A stretch of DNA of 8,203 nt from Maritimibacter sp. (lineage in GTDB: Bacteria > Pseudomonadota > Alphaproteobacteria > Rhodobacterales > Rhodobacteraceae): the NCBI GenBank assembly GCA_020441225.1, contig JAGRMP010000101.1, forward strand, positions 1 to 8,203. The letters are read 5' to 3'. A program made the position numbers and the translations under genes. The notes beneath the pieces were generated by a model. The model ran no database searches, was not told the origin of the DNA, and saw nothing but the letters and a program-made list of their open reading frames with translations. Shown here piece by piece: positions 1 through 6,015 of the stretch (within the stretch, counting starts at the first letter, position 1; each line of letters opens with the position of its first letter).

Positions 1-474
1 TTCGGCTATTCGACGGTAGGCGCGGGTTACACCGGTTGGGCACATGCGCTCGACGTTGCCAAGCACCTTGTCTTGCCGGCCACGACCTTGGGTCTGTTCT
101 TCACCGCCATCTACATGCGCATGACGCGGGCATCCATGCTCGAAGTGAGTCGGCTCGACTTCGTCAAGACGGCGCGCGCCAAGGGTGTGAAACGCCGGGT
201 GATCTTGCGTCGGCACATTCTGCGCAATGCCTTGCTGCCGGTGATCACGTTGGCCGGGCTTCAGGCAGGCCAGATCTTCGGCGGCGCGATCCTGACCGAA
301 ACGGTCTTTGCCTGGCCCGGCATCGGGCGTCTGATGTTCGAAGCCATCAACCAGCGGGACTACGCCGTGATCCTTGGTGTCTTCTACATCTCTGGCGCCA
401 TGGTGCTGCTGTTCAACCTGATCACTGACGTCTTCTATGTCATAATTGACCCCCGCATAAGGCTGACAGGATGA
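1..474 (+). CDS. Dpp/Opp-type ABC transporter permease (DppB-like), 5'-truncated by window edge
   Basis: Inner-membrane permease subunit of a peptide/nickel-family ABC importer. The reading frame is open from base 1 to a TGA at 472-474, so the window holds the last 157 residues of a protein that is normally about 310-340 residues long. The true start lies upstream; an internal TTG at 73 is not the start. The cytoplasmic EAA loop that docks on the ATPase is visible at window residues 54-80 (FVKTARAKGVKRRVILRRHI and following). After it come the family-typical ILTETVFAWPGIGRL stretch (about 97-111), a last hydrophobic segment at about 122-145, and the C-terminal 'YVIIDPRIRLTG', close to the usual 'DPRIR' ending of DppB/GsiC proteins. 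It overlaps the next permease gene by four bases (ATGA), so the two are probably translationally coupled and form the heterodimeric channel. The subunit type is secure. The substrate is not: Dpp-family importers carry peptides, nickel, glutathione, opines and other small solutes. Confidence 0.95.
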   Translation, partial: FGYSTVGAGYTGWAHALDVAKHLVLPATTLGLFFTAIYMRMTRASMLEVSRLDFVKTARAKGVKRRVILRRHILRNALLPVITLAGLQAGQIFGGAILTETVFAWPGIGRLMFEAINQRDYAVILGVFYISGAMVLLFNLITDVFYVIIDPRIRLTG

Positions 475-1310
475 AAGATTTCTGGACACGTTTCCGTTTT
501 AATCGCGGGGCAGTGATCGGGCTGGTCATCCTGGCCGTTGTGATCGCAACTGCAATCGCGGCGCCCTTCATTTTCCCGACAAGCCCTTGGAAAATGGTTC
601 AGCGCCCGTTCCTGCCGCCACTGACGCAGAACGGTCTGCCCCTGGGCACCGATGCGTTGGGGCGTGACGTGCTGGCGGGGTTGGCGCATGGAGCTTATGT
701 CAGCCTGCTGGTCGGGCTGGTCTCGACCGTGGTGGCTCTGGCCATCGGCGTGCCGGTGGGCGCGCTGGCGGGCTATTTCGTTGGCCGGGTGGATGACGCG
801 CTGATGCGCTTCACCGAGTTCTTCCAGACCATCCCCAGCTTTGCGCTTGCCATCGTGCTCCTCGCAATCTTCCAACCAAGCCTGACTTTCGTGATCATCG
901 CGATCGCGATCGTGTCCTGGCCGCCAGTGGCGCGTCTTGTACGAGGCGAGGTGCTGAGCTTGCGCACGCGCGAGTTCGTTGAGGCCGCGACCCTGCAGGG
1001 CCTCGGGAATGCGCAGATAATCCTGCGTCATATCCTGCCCAATGCGCTGCCGCCGATCATCGTGCTGGCCTCGCTCATGGTCGCGCAGGCGATCCTGTTG
1101 GAAAGCTCTCTGTCGTTCCTTGGGCTGGGCGATCCCAACATCATGTCCTGGGGATATATGATCGGTGCCGCCCGCACGGTGATCCGAACGGCGTGGTGGC
1201 TGTCGTTCTTGCCAGGCATGGCGATCCTTCTGACCGTGCTCGCGCTGAACCTGATAGGCGAAGGGTTGAATGATGCCTTGAATCCCCGTCTGACGAGGAA
1301 ATCCGAATGA
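471..1310 (+). CDS. Dpp/Opp-type ABC transporter permease (DppC-like)
   Basis: Second inner-membrane permease of the peptide/nickel-family importer. It is 279 residues, a normal length for DppC. A hydrophobic N-terminal helix (about 13-35) is followed by a periplasmic stretch ending in LGTDALGRDVLAGLAHGA (58-75), the hallmark of the DppC group. Further hydrophobic segments lie at about 77-102, 121-150, 193-215 and 247-267. The EAA ATPase-docking loop is at 171-190 (EAATLQGLGNAQIILRHILP), followed by the common ESSLSFLGLG motif at 211-220. The ATG at 471 overlaps the upstream stop. AAGG at 459-462, eight bases before it, can serve as ribosome binding site, and no competing start fits. The gene ends in a four-base ATGA overlap with the ATPase gene. 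Family identity is clear; the substrate is inferred only from neighbours. Confidence 0.96.
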   Translation: MKDFWTRFRFNRGAVIGLVILAVVIATAIAAPFIFPTSPWKMVQRPFLPPLTQNGLPLGTDALGRDVLAGLAHGAYVSLLVGLVSTVVALAIGVPVGALAGYFVGRVDDALMRFTEFFQTIPSFALAIVLLAIFQPSLTFVIIAIAIVSWPPVARLVRGEVLSLRTREFVEAATLQGLGNAQIILRHILPNALPPIIVLASLMVAQAILLESSLSFLGLGDPNIMSWGYMIGAARTVIRTAWWLSFLPGMAILLTVLALNLIGEGLNDALNPRLTRKSE

Positions 1311-2929
1311 GCCTTCTGAGCATCCGCGACCTGTGCATTGCCCTGCCCGAGGGCGCCGACCGGAAATATGCCGCGAAGGATGTCAGCTTTGATCTGGCTC
1401 CCGGGGAGATCCTTTGCATCGTAGGCGAAAGCGGCTCGGGCAAATCGATGTCCGCGAATGCAGTGATGGGGCTGTTGCCGCAGGGTGTGAAACCTGTCGG
1501 CGGCGCCATCACCTTTGACGGGCAGGAAGTGCTGGGCCTTTCGGAACGGCAGATGCAGGACCTGCGCGGTCGACGTATCTCGATGATCTTCCAGGAGCCG
1601 CTCAGCGCGCTAAACCCGCTGATGCGGGTTGGTGCGCAGATCGCGGAAGTGTTCGAGGCGCATGGCGAGCTTGCCCCGCAAGAGCGTCGCAATCGGGCGC
1701 TGAAACTGCTTGAGGAAGTCGGCTTGCCCGATCCCGAGTCTGCCATCCGCGCCTATCCGTTCCAACTGTCGGGTGGACAGCGGCAGCGGGTGATGATCGC
1801 CATGGCACTGGCGCTGGAACCCGACATACTGATCGCCGACGAGCCCACCACGGCGCTGGACGTGACGACGCAGGCCCAGATCCTGAAGTTGATCGAGAAC
1901 CTGCGCCAATCTCGCGGCATGGCGGTCATCTTCATCACCCACGATTTCGGTGTGGTCGCCGATATCGCTGACCGGGTGATCGTGATGCAAACAGGGGAGA
2001 TCGTCGAAAGCGGCACGGCAGACGAGGTGCTGCTGCGCCCGCAACACCCCTATACCCGTGCGCTGATCGACGCCATTCCACGGCTGAATCAACATGACGA
2101 TGCGGAACAGCCGGCGCGGACGCCGGTGCTGAGCGTCGTTGGGTTGAACAAGACCTTTGTGGTTGGGTCGGGAAAACTTTTCGGCAAACCCCGCGTCGTC
2201 AAAGCGGTGCAGAAAGTCAGCTTCGAACTCTGCGCCGGCGAAACAATCGGCATCGTGGGGGAAAGCGGTTCCGGCAAGTCGACGGTGGGACGCTGCCTTA
2301 CCCGGTTGATCAATCCCGATGAGGGGCGCGTGATGCTGGACGGTGCCGATATCGCCCATATGTCTGGGGCCGAGTTGCGGGAAAAGCGCCGCAGCCTGCA
2401 GATGATCTTCCAGGACCCGTACTCGTCGCTCAATCCGCGCGCGCGGGTCTCGCGTATCCTCACCGAGGGGCTGATCTCCTATGGCACGCCTCGGTCCGAG
2501 GCTCTGGAAAAGGCCCGCGATCTGTTGGGGCTGGTCGGGCTGGACCCTTCGGCCATGAACCGCTTCCCGCATGAATTCTCGGGCGGACAGCGGCAACGCA
2601 TCGGCATCGCACGCGCGCTGATGCTGGACCCGTCGATCATCATTGCGGACGAAGCTGTGTCGGCCCTCGACGTTTCGATCCAAGCCCAGGTGCTCGATCT
2701 CCTGGCCGATCTGAAGACGCGACTGAACCTGTCGATGCTGTTCATCACGCACGACCTGCGCGTCGCTGCGCGCATCTGCGACCGCATCATCGTAATGCAA
2801 AAAGGGACCATCGTGGAAATGGGGCCAACGGGCAAGGTGCTGCACGACCCCGATACCGATTATACGCGCAGCCTGCTCGACGCGATTCCAGGACAGGAAT
2901 ATGAACGCGCGCTCGCGGAGGCCGGATAG
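1307..2929 (+). CDS. Fused double-ATPase subunit of the Dpp/Opp-type ABC importer (DppD-DppF in one chain)
   Basis: Cytoplasmic ATPase that powers the importer. At 540 residues it is about the sum of two separate subunits and contains two full nucleotide-binding domains. Domain 1 (about 1-260): Walker A GESGSGKS 40-47, Q-loop Q96, signature LSGGQRQ 154-160, Walker B ILIADEP 174-180 with catalytic E179, and switch H212. Domain 2 (about 273-540): Walker A GESGSGKS 318-325, Q369, signature FSGGQRQ 424-430, Walker B IIIADEA 444-450 with E449, and H482. Both domains keep all catalytic residues, so both sites could hydrolyse ATP. Each ends in the oligopeptide-ABC C-terminal extension ([12 protein letters not shown] at about 247-258; [11 protein letters not shown] at about 518-528). 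The short linker at about 259-272 is polar. The start is supported by GAGGAA at 1295-1300, six bases before the ATG. This fused form is also known in GsiA, YejF and many alphaproteobacterial importers. Confidence 0.97.
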   Translation: MSLLSIRDLCIALPEGADRKYAAKDVSFDLAPGEILCIVGESGSGKSMSANAVMGLLPQGVKPVGGAITFDGQEVLGLSERQMQDLRGRRISMIFQEPLSALNPLMRVGAQIAEVFEAHGELAPQERRNRALKLLEEVGLPDPESAIRAYPFQLSGGQRQRVMIAMALALEPDILIADEPTTALDVTTQAQILKLIENLRQSRGMAVIFITHDFGVVADIADRVIVMQTGEIVESGTADEVLLRPQHPYTRALIDAIPRLNQHDDAEQPARTPVLSVVGLNKTFVVGSGKLFGKPRVVKAVQKVSFELCAGETIGIVGESGSGKSTVGRCLTRLINPDEGRVMLDGADIAHMSGAELREKRRSLQMIFQDPYSSLNPRARVSRILTEGLISYGTPRSEALEKARDLLGLVGLDPSAMNRFPHEFSGGQRQRIGIARALMLDPSIIIADEAVSALDVSIQAQVLDLLADLKTRLNLSMLFITHDLRVAARICDRIIVMQKGTIVEMGPTGKVLHDPDTDYTRSLLDAIPGQEYERALAEAG

Positions 2930-2930
2930 C

Positions 2931-3677
2931 ATGGGCGCTGCGGTGCCGGGCCGGAGAACCCTGCTGCTGACTGGGGCGAGCCGGGGAATTGGCCATGCCA
3001 CGGTCAAGCGGTTCGCCCGTGAAGGCTGGCGTGTGCTCACATGCTCGCGGCAGCCCTTCTCTTCTGACTGCCCTTGGCCGGGCGGCGAACAGGACCACGT
3101 CGAGGTGGACCTGAGCGACCCCAACAAGACCATGGAGGTCGTGGAGCAGATTAAGAAACGGCTGGAGGGCGGCGCGCTGCATGCCCTGGTCAACAATGCG
3201 GGCATTTCTCCAAAAGGCGCGAATGGTGAACGGCTGACCTCTATCGACACCGACCTGCGCATGTGGGGGCAAGTGTTTCACGTCAACTTCTTTGCTTCCA
3301 TCGTCCTGGCCCGAGGACTTCAAGAGGAACTGTCGCGCGGGCGCGGCTCGATTGTGAATGTCACCTCGATTGCCGGGTCGCGAGTGCATCCCTTCGCTGG
3401 CGCGGCCTATGCCACTTCCAAGGCCGCTCTGGCAGCGCTGACCCGCGAGATGGCGCATGATTTCGGACCCCTGGGTGTGCGGGTCAATGCCGTGGCGCCG
3501 GGGGAGGTGGAGACCGGGATCCTCAGCAAAGGCACGGACAAGATCGTGGAGAAGCTGCCCCTGCGCCGGTTGGGCCAGCCCGAAGAGGTGGCCGATGCGA
3601 TCTATTTCCTGTGTTCGGATCAAAGCGCCTATGTTTCGGGTGCGGAACTGGAAGTGAACGGGGCACAGCATGTCTGA
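2931..3677 (+). CDS. Short-chain dehydrogenase/reductase (classical SDR)
   Basis: Probable cytoplasmic NAD(P)-dependent oxidoreductase of 248 residues, the usual size of a classical SDR. Visible motifs: cofactor-binding TGASRGIG at 14-21, NNAG at 88-91, Asn119 (in HVNFF), catalytic Ser146 (in VTSIAG) and the Tyr160-x-x-x-Lys164 pair in YATSK. Arg18 inside the glycine motif and SR after the second strand hint at NADP(H), an inference only. The C-terminal 'GAELEVNGAQHV' matches the common 'G..l.vdGG' ending, with Ala replacing the second Gly. I chose ATG 2931 because GGAGG at 2917-2921 sits nine bases upstream and the gene then begins one base after the ATPase stop. An in-frame ATG at 2901 would add ten residues and overlap the ATPase gene; it has a weaker AGGA nearby and cannot be excluded. 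The alcohol or ketone substrate is unknown. Its place between importer and amidohydrolase suggests it acts on a compound taken up or released there. Confidence 0.93.
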   Translation: MGAAVPGRRTLLLTGASRGIGHATVKRFAREGWRVLTCSRQPFSSDCPWPGGEQDHVEVDLSDPNKTMEVVEQIKKRLEGGALHALVNNAGISPKGANGERLTSIDTDLRMWGQVFHVNFFASIVLARGLQEELSRGRGSIVNVTSIAGSRVHPFAGAAYATSKAALAALTREMAHDFGPLGVRVNAVAPGEVETGILSKGTDKIVEKLPLRRLGQPEEVADAIYFLCSDQSAYVSGAELEVNGAQHV

Positions 3678-4905
3678 ACATGGTTTGAAGATCGACGGCG
3701 ACCGCCTCTTTGACACGCTGGCGCAATCGGCGCAGATCGGGCCGGGCCGGGCCGGGGGCCTGCGTCGGCTGGCGCTGTCGGATGCCGACAGGCAGATGCG
3801 TGACCTGTTCGTGAACTGGTGCAAGGATCTCGGCTGTGCCGTGCGGGTGGATCAGGCGGGCAATATCTTTGCCCGGATGGAGGGGCGCGAGGCGCTGCCC
3901 CCGGTTCTGATCGGCAGCCATCTCGATACGCAGATGGCCGGCGGGCGCTATGACGGGATACTGGGCGTGCTGACGGGGCTCGAAATCCTGCATGTTCTGA
4001 AAGAGGCCGGGATCACCCCGAAACGCCCCATCGAGCTGGTCAACTGGGCCAATGAGGAAGGTGCGCGCTTCGCGCCGCCCATGTCTTCTTCGGCCGTGTT
4101 CGCCGGCGTAAAGACGCTGGACTGGCTCTATGCCCTCAAGGATGATGACGGGCTGAGCTTCGGAGATGAGCTGGAAAGGATCGGCTACAAGGGGGAAACC
4201 CCGGCCGAAGCCTTCCCCATCGACGCCTATTTCGAGTTTCACATCGAACAGGGGCCGGAGCTGCATGAAAAGCGCCTGCCGCTGGGCATCGTGACGGGCG
4301 GCTTCAAGTCTCACGGCATGAACGTGATCTTCCGGGGCGAAACCGCCCATTCGGGGCCGACCCCGATGGACAGGCGCCACAACGCGCTGGTGGGCGCGGC
4401 GAAGTTCATCTCGGCGGTCAACGATATCGGCTGGGCCCATGCGCCCATCGGCAAATCCACCGCCAGCCGGGTCAGCCTCTGGCCCAACAAGAACGGCATC
4501 CTGCCCGATTATGCCGAAACCACCGTCGACATGCGCCATCGCGACCAGGCCGTCACCGATGCGATGGTGGCGCAGGCGCGCGCGGCTCTGGCCGATGCGG
4601 CCAGGGCGGCGCAGGTGGAATACGAGATCGAGGCGGAATGGACCTTCGGTGACGAGACATTCGACACCGAGCTGATCGAACTGGTCAGCACCACGGCGCG
4701 CGCGCAGGGCATCGAGCCGCTCAGGATGCACAGCCAGGCCGGGCATGACGCCTATAACCTGTGTCGCGTGGCCCCCACCGCGCTGATCTTCTGCCCCTGC
4801 ATCGACGGGATCACCCATAACGAGGCCGAAGACATCGCCCGCGAACCGACGCTTGAAGCCGCGAATGTGGTGCTGCACGCTGTGCTGGCGCGGGCAGACC
4901 GCTAG
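3670..4905 (+). CDS. M20-family Zn-dependent amidohydrolase (N-carbamoyl-amino-acid hydrolase / beta-ureidopropionase / allantoate amidohydrolase group)
   Basis: Di-metal hydrolase of 411 residues, typical for the hydantoinase/carbamoylase amidase family. It cleaves a carbamoyl or similar C-N bond to release an amino acid, CO2 and ammonia, or a related product. Expected metal ligands are His84 (GSHLDT), bridging Asp95 (GGRYDGILG), Glu130 (NEEGARF, with Glu129 as general base), His191 (FEFHIEQGP) and His383 (DGITHNEAED). The dimerisation/lid domain is at about 208-325 with the family motif GETAHSGPTPMDRRHNAL (223-240); LPDYAETTVDMRH (278-290) and AGHDA (357-361) supply conserved substrate-binding residues. 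The cysteine-rich CPCIDGITHNE near the C-terminus resembles the beta-ureidopropionase/carbamoylase version of the last motif. Sequence does not decide between L-carbamoylase, beta-ureidopropionase and allantoate amidohydrolase; no ureidoglycolate or allantoin gene is nearby, which disfavours a purine role. The ATG at 3670 overlaps the SDR stop by eight bases; GGGG at 3660-3663 is a modest ribosome site. It is the last gene of the first operon. Confidence 0.93.
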   Translation: MSEHGLKIDGDRLFDTLAQSAQIGPGRAGGLRRLALSDADRQMRDLFVNWCKDLGCAVRVDQAGNIFARMEGREALPPVLIGSHLDTQMAGGRYDGILGVLTGLEILHVLKEAGITPKRPIELVNWANEEGARFAPPMSSSAVFAGVKTLDWLYALKDDDGLSFGDELERIGYKGETPAEAFPIDAYFEFHIEQGPELHEKRLPLGIVTGGFKSHGMNVIFRGETAHSGPTPMDRRHNALVGAAKFISAVNDIGWAHAPIGKSTASRVSLWPNKNGILPDYAETTVDMRHRDQAVTDAMVAQARAALADAARAAQVEYEIEAEWTFGDETFDTELIELVSTTARAQGIEPLRMHSQAGHDAYNLCRVAPTALIFCPCIDGITHNEAEDIAREPTLEAANVVLHAVLARADR

Positions 4906-4925
4906 GACAGGGCTCGAGAAGGCGC

Positions 4926-4953
4926 TTGACAGCGGCTTTGTCAGGTCGATAGT
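4926..4953 (+). promoter_or_regulatory. Putative sigma-70-type promoter for the HDAC-like/aminotransferase operon
   Basis: A perfect -35 hexamer TTGACA at 4926-4931 is followed, after a 16-base spacer, by GATAGT at 4948-4953, which matches four of six positions of the -10 consensus TATAAT. The pair lies in the only sizeable intergenic gap of the window, 21 bases after the M20 gene stop, and would start transcription near 4960. That is just upstream of the preferred start codon at 4993 and its ribosome site. The match is by eye; no transcript data are available. Read-through from the upstream operon is also possible because I see no terminator hairpin with a T-run between 4906 and 4925. Confidence 0.6.
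4927..4943. promoter_or_regulatory. Inverted repeat TGACA-N7-TGTCA over the -35 box
   Basis: TGACA at 4927-4931 is mirrored by TGTCA at 4939-4943 with a seven-base centre. The left arm is the -35 hexamer itself, so a dimeric regulator bound here would compete with RNA polymerase. The arms are only five bases long and the symmetry does not extend further, so chance is a real alternative. An RNA hairpin role is unlikely, because this stretch lies upstream of the expected transcription start. Confidence 0.3.
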
Positions 4954-4969
4954 GTTTCATATATGAAAC
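4954..4969. promoter_or_regulatory. Perfect 16-bp palindromic operator candidate
   Basis: GTTTCATATATGAAAC is identical to its own reverse complement over all 16 bases. It follows the -10 element directly and covers the expected transcription start, the classic position for a repressor site. The GTTTCA...TGAAAC arms recall operators of IclR-family regulators (for example the GTTTCA/TGAAAC arms of KdgR sites), but other helix-turn-helix families use similar half-sites, so the regulator family is a guess. No regulator gene is in the window. The in-frame ATG at 4963 lies inside this palindrome, which argues that it is not the real start of the following gene. A search of the window by eye finds no second copy; a lone half-site ATGAAAC occurs within the aminotransferase coding sequence near 7857. 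Confidence 0.6.
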
Positions 4970-4992
4970 GAAATTCAGGGAGCGCTCCTGCC

Positions 4993-6015
4993 ATGCATGT
5001 CTACTGGTCCGAAGACCAGCTGCGCTACGCGGGCGCCCGCTTCCTGAAAGCGGGGCAGTTGGTGCCCAGCCCGGAAACCCCGGATCGGGCGCGCTCCATC
5101 CTCGCCGCCCTGTCGGGGCCGGAGTTCCGTATCACCGCGCCAGACGACCACGGGACCGCGCCGGTCCTGCGGGTGCACCCCGGCGTCTTTCTCGATTTCC
5201 TGCAGGGCATCCACGCGCGCTGGACCGAGGCTTTCGGGCCCGATGCCGCCATTCTGCCCAATGTGCTGGCCGGAAGCCACCGCACCCATGTGCCGCAAAG
5301 CCCCGTGGGTGCTCTGGGCTACTACGTTGGCGATCTGGCCGCCGAGTTTCGCCCCGGGACGTGGGCTGCCTGCTATGCCTCGGCGCAATGCGCGGTGAGC
5401 GCAGCGCGCCATCTGCTGACGGCCAGCAAACCCGCCTATGCGCTCTGCCGCCCGCCGGGACATCACGCGGGCGCGGCGCAGGCCATGGGCTTTTGCTTCC
5501 TCAACAACGCCGCCATCGCCGCCGAGGAGCTGCGCCAGCGCTTTGCGCGGGTGGCCATCGTCGATATCGACGTACATGCCGGCAATGGCACGCAGAGCAT
5601 TTTCTATGACCGCGCCGATGTCCTGACCGCCTCGATGCACTCGGATCCGTCGCACTACTACCCGTTCCACAGTGGATATGAGGACGAACGCGGTGCCGGA
5701 GAGGGCAGGGGTGCCAATATCAATATCTGCTATCCGGCAGATGTGGACGATGCAGGATTTCTGGCGGCCTTTGCCAGACTGACGGAAGCTGTCGAAACCT
5801 TCGCGCCGGAAGCGGTCGTCGTTGGACTGGGTGTGGATGCACTGCGTTCGGACCCGCATGGCGGCCACCACATCACTCCCGATGCCTTTGCCGAAGTGGC
5901 GATGCGGCTGCGCGGCTGGAGCTTGCCCACCATTTTTGTGCAGGAGGGCGGCTATGACAGCGACGAGCTTGGGCCGACCATTGCGCGCTTTCTGAGAGTA
6001 TTTGAAGTTGACTAA
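4993..6015 (+). CDS. Histone-deacetylase-fold amidohydrolase, acetylpolyamine amidohydrolase-like
   Basis: Probable cytoplasmic zinc deacylase of 340 residues, close to the length of characterised bacterial acetylpolyamine amidohydrolases (about 340), which remove acetyl from N-acetylated polyamines or related amines. HDAC-fold signatures are complete: PPGHHA 154-159 with the charge-relay pair His157/His158, zinc ligands Asp193 and His195 in DIDVHAGNGT, third ligand Asp282 in GLGVDALRSDPHGG, and transition-state Tyr321 in VQEGGY. The loop around 94-120 (SHRTHVPQSPVGALGYYVGD) is the kind of insert that bacterial polyamine deacetylases use to form the dimer and narrow the active site. ATG 4993 is preferred: GGGAG at 4978-4982 lies ten bases upstream and MHVYWSEDQL is a normal family N-terminus. 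An in-frame ATG at 4963 would add ten residues but lies in the palindrome. First gene of the second transcription unit. Other amide substrates are possible in this family. Third-position G/C falls noticeably after about 5640. Confidence 0.92.
   Translation: MHVYWSEDQLRYAGARFLKAGQLVPSPETPDRARSILAALSGPEFRITAPDDHGTAPVLRVHPGVFLDFLQGIHARWTEAFGPDAAILPNVLAGSHRTHVPQSPVGALGYYVGDLAAEFRPGTWAACYASAQCAVSAARHLLTASKPAYALCRPPGHHAGAAQAMGFCFLNNAAIAAEELRQRFARVAIVDIDVHAGNGTQSIFYDRADVLTASMHSDPSHYYPFHSGYEDERGAGEGRGANINICYPADVDDAGFLAAFARLTEAVETFAPEAVVVGLGVDALRSDPHGGHHITPDAFAEVAMRLRGWSLPTIFVQEGGYDSDELGPTIARFLRVFEVD
5978..6008 (+). promoter_or_regulatory. Ribosome binding site deciding a TTG start (GAGAG 5994-5998)
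   Basis: GAGAG at 5994-5998, inside the end of the HDAC-like gene, lies nine bases before TTG 6008 but only three before TTG 6002. The spacing favours 6008. The frame is closed by a TGA at 5993-5995 just upstream, and no ATG or GTG is available before the Rossmann core begins, so a TTG start is effectively forced. Confidence 0.5.

Noticed and set aside
36..428. 130-codon plus-strand open frame in the alternative frame
   Set aside because: It overlaps the DppB-like frame, which carries the EAA loop and is open from base 1. It is a shadow.
897..913. GCGATCGC-like repeated motif (CGCGATCGCGATCG)
   Set aside because: It encodes the Ile-Ala-Ile-Ala-Ile-Val part of a membrane helix in the DppC-like permease. 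The repeat follows from codon choice.
1610..3262. 550-codon open frame on the minus strand
   Set aside because: It runs antisense across the ATPase and SDR genes, whose frames are confirmed by full motif sets. The translation has no recognisable domain, is rich in Arg/His/Gln, and is the usual antisense shadow of GC-rich coding DNA.
3738..3760. GGGCC-type tandem repeat
   Set aside because: It is a short G/C-rich run inside the M20 coding sequence encoding Gly-Pro-Gly-Arg-Ala-Gly-Gly. It needs no explanation beyond codon bias.
3523..4878. 451-codon open frame on the minus strand
   Set aside because: It is antisense to the M20 hydrolase and the SDR end, with low-complexity Arg/Gly/His-rich sequence, no family motif and no independent ribosome site or promoter seen.
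4906..4925. Possible terminator after the M20 gene
   Set aside because: No stable G/C stem followed by a T-run is visible between the stop codon and the promoter. The nearby dyad at 4927-4943 has no T tract.
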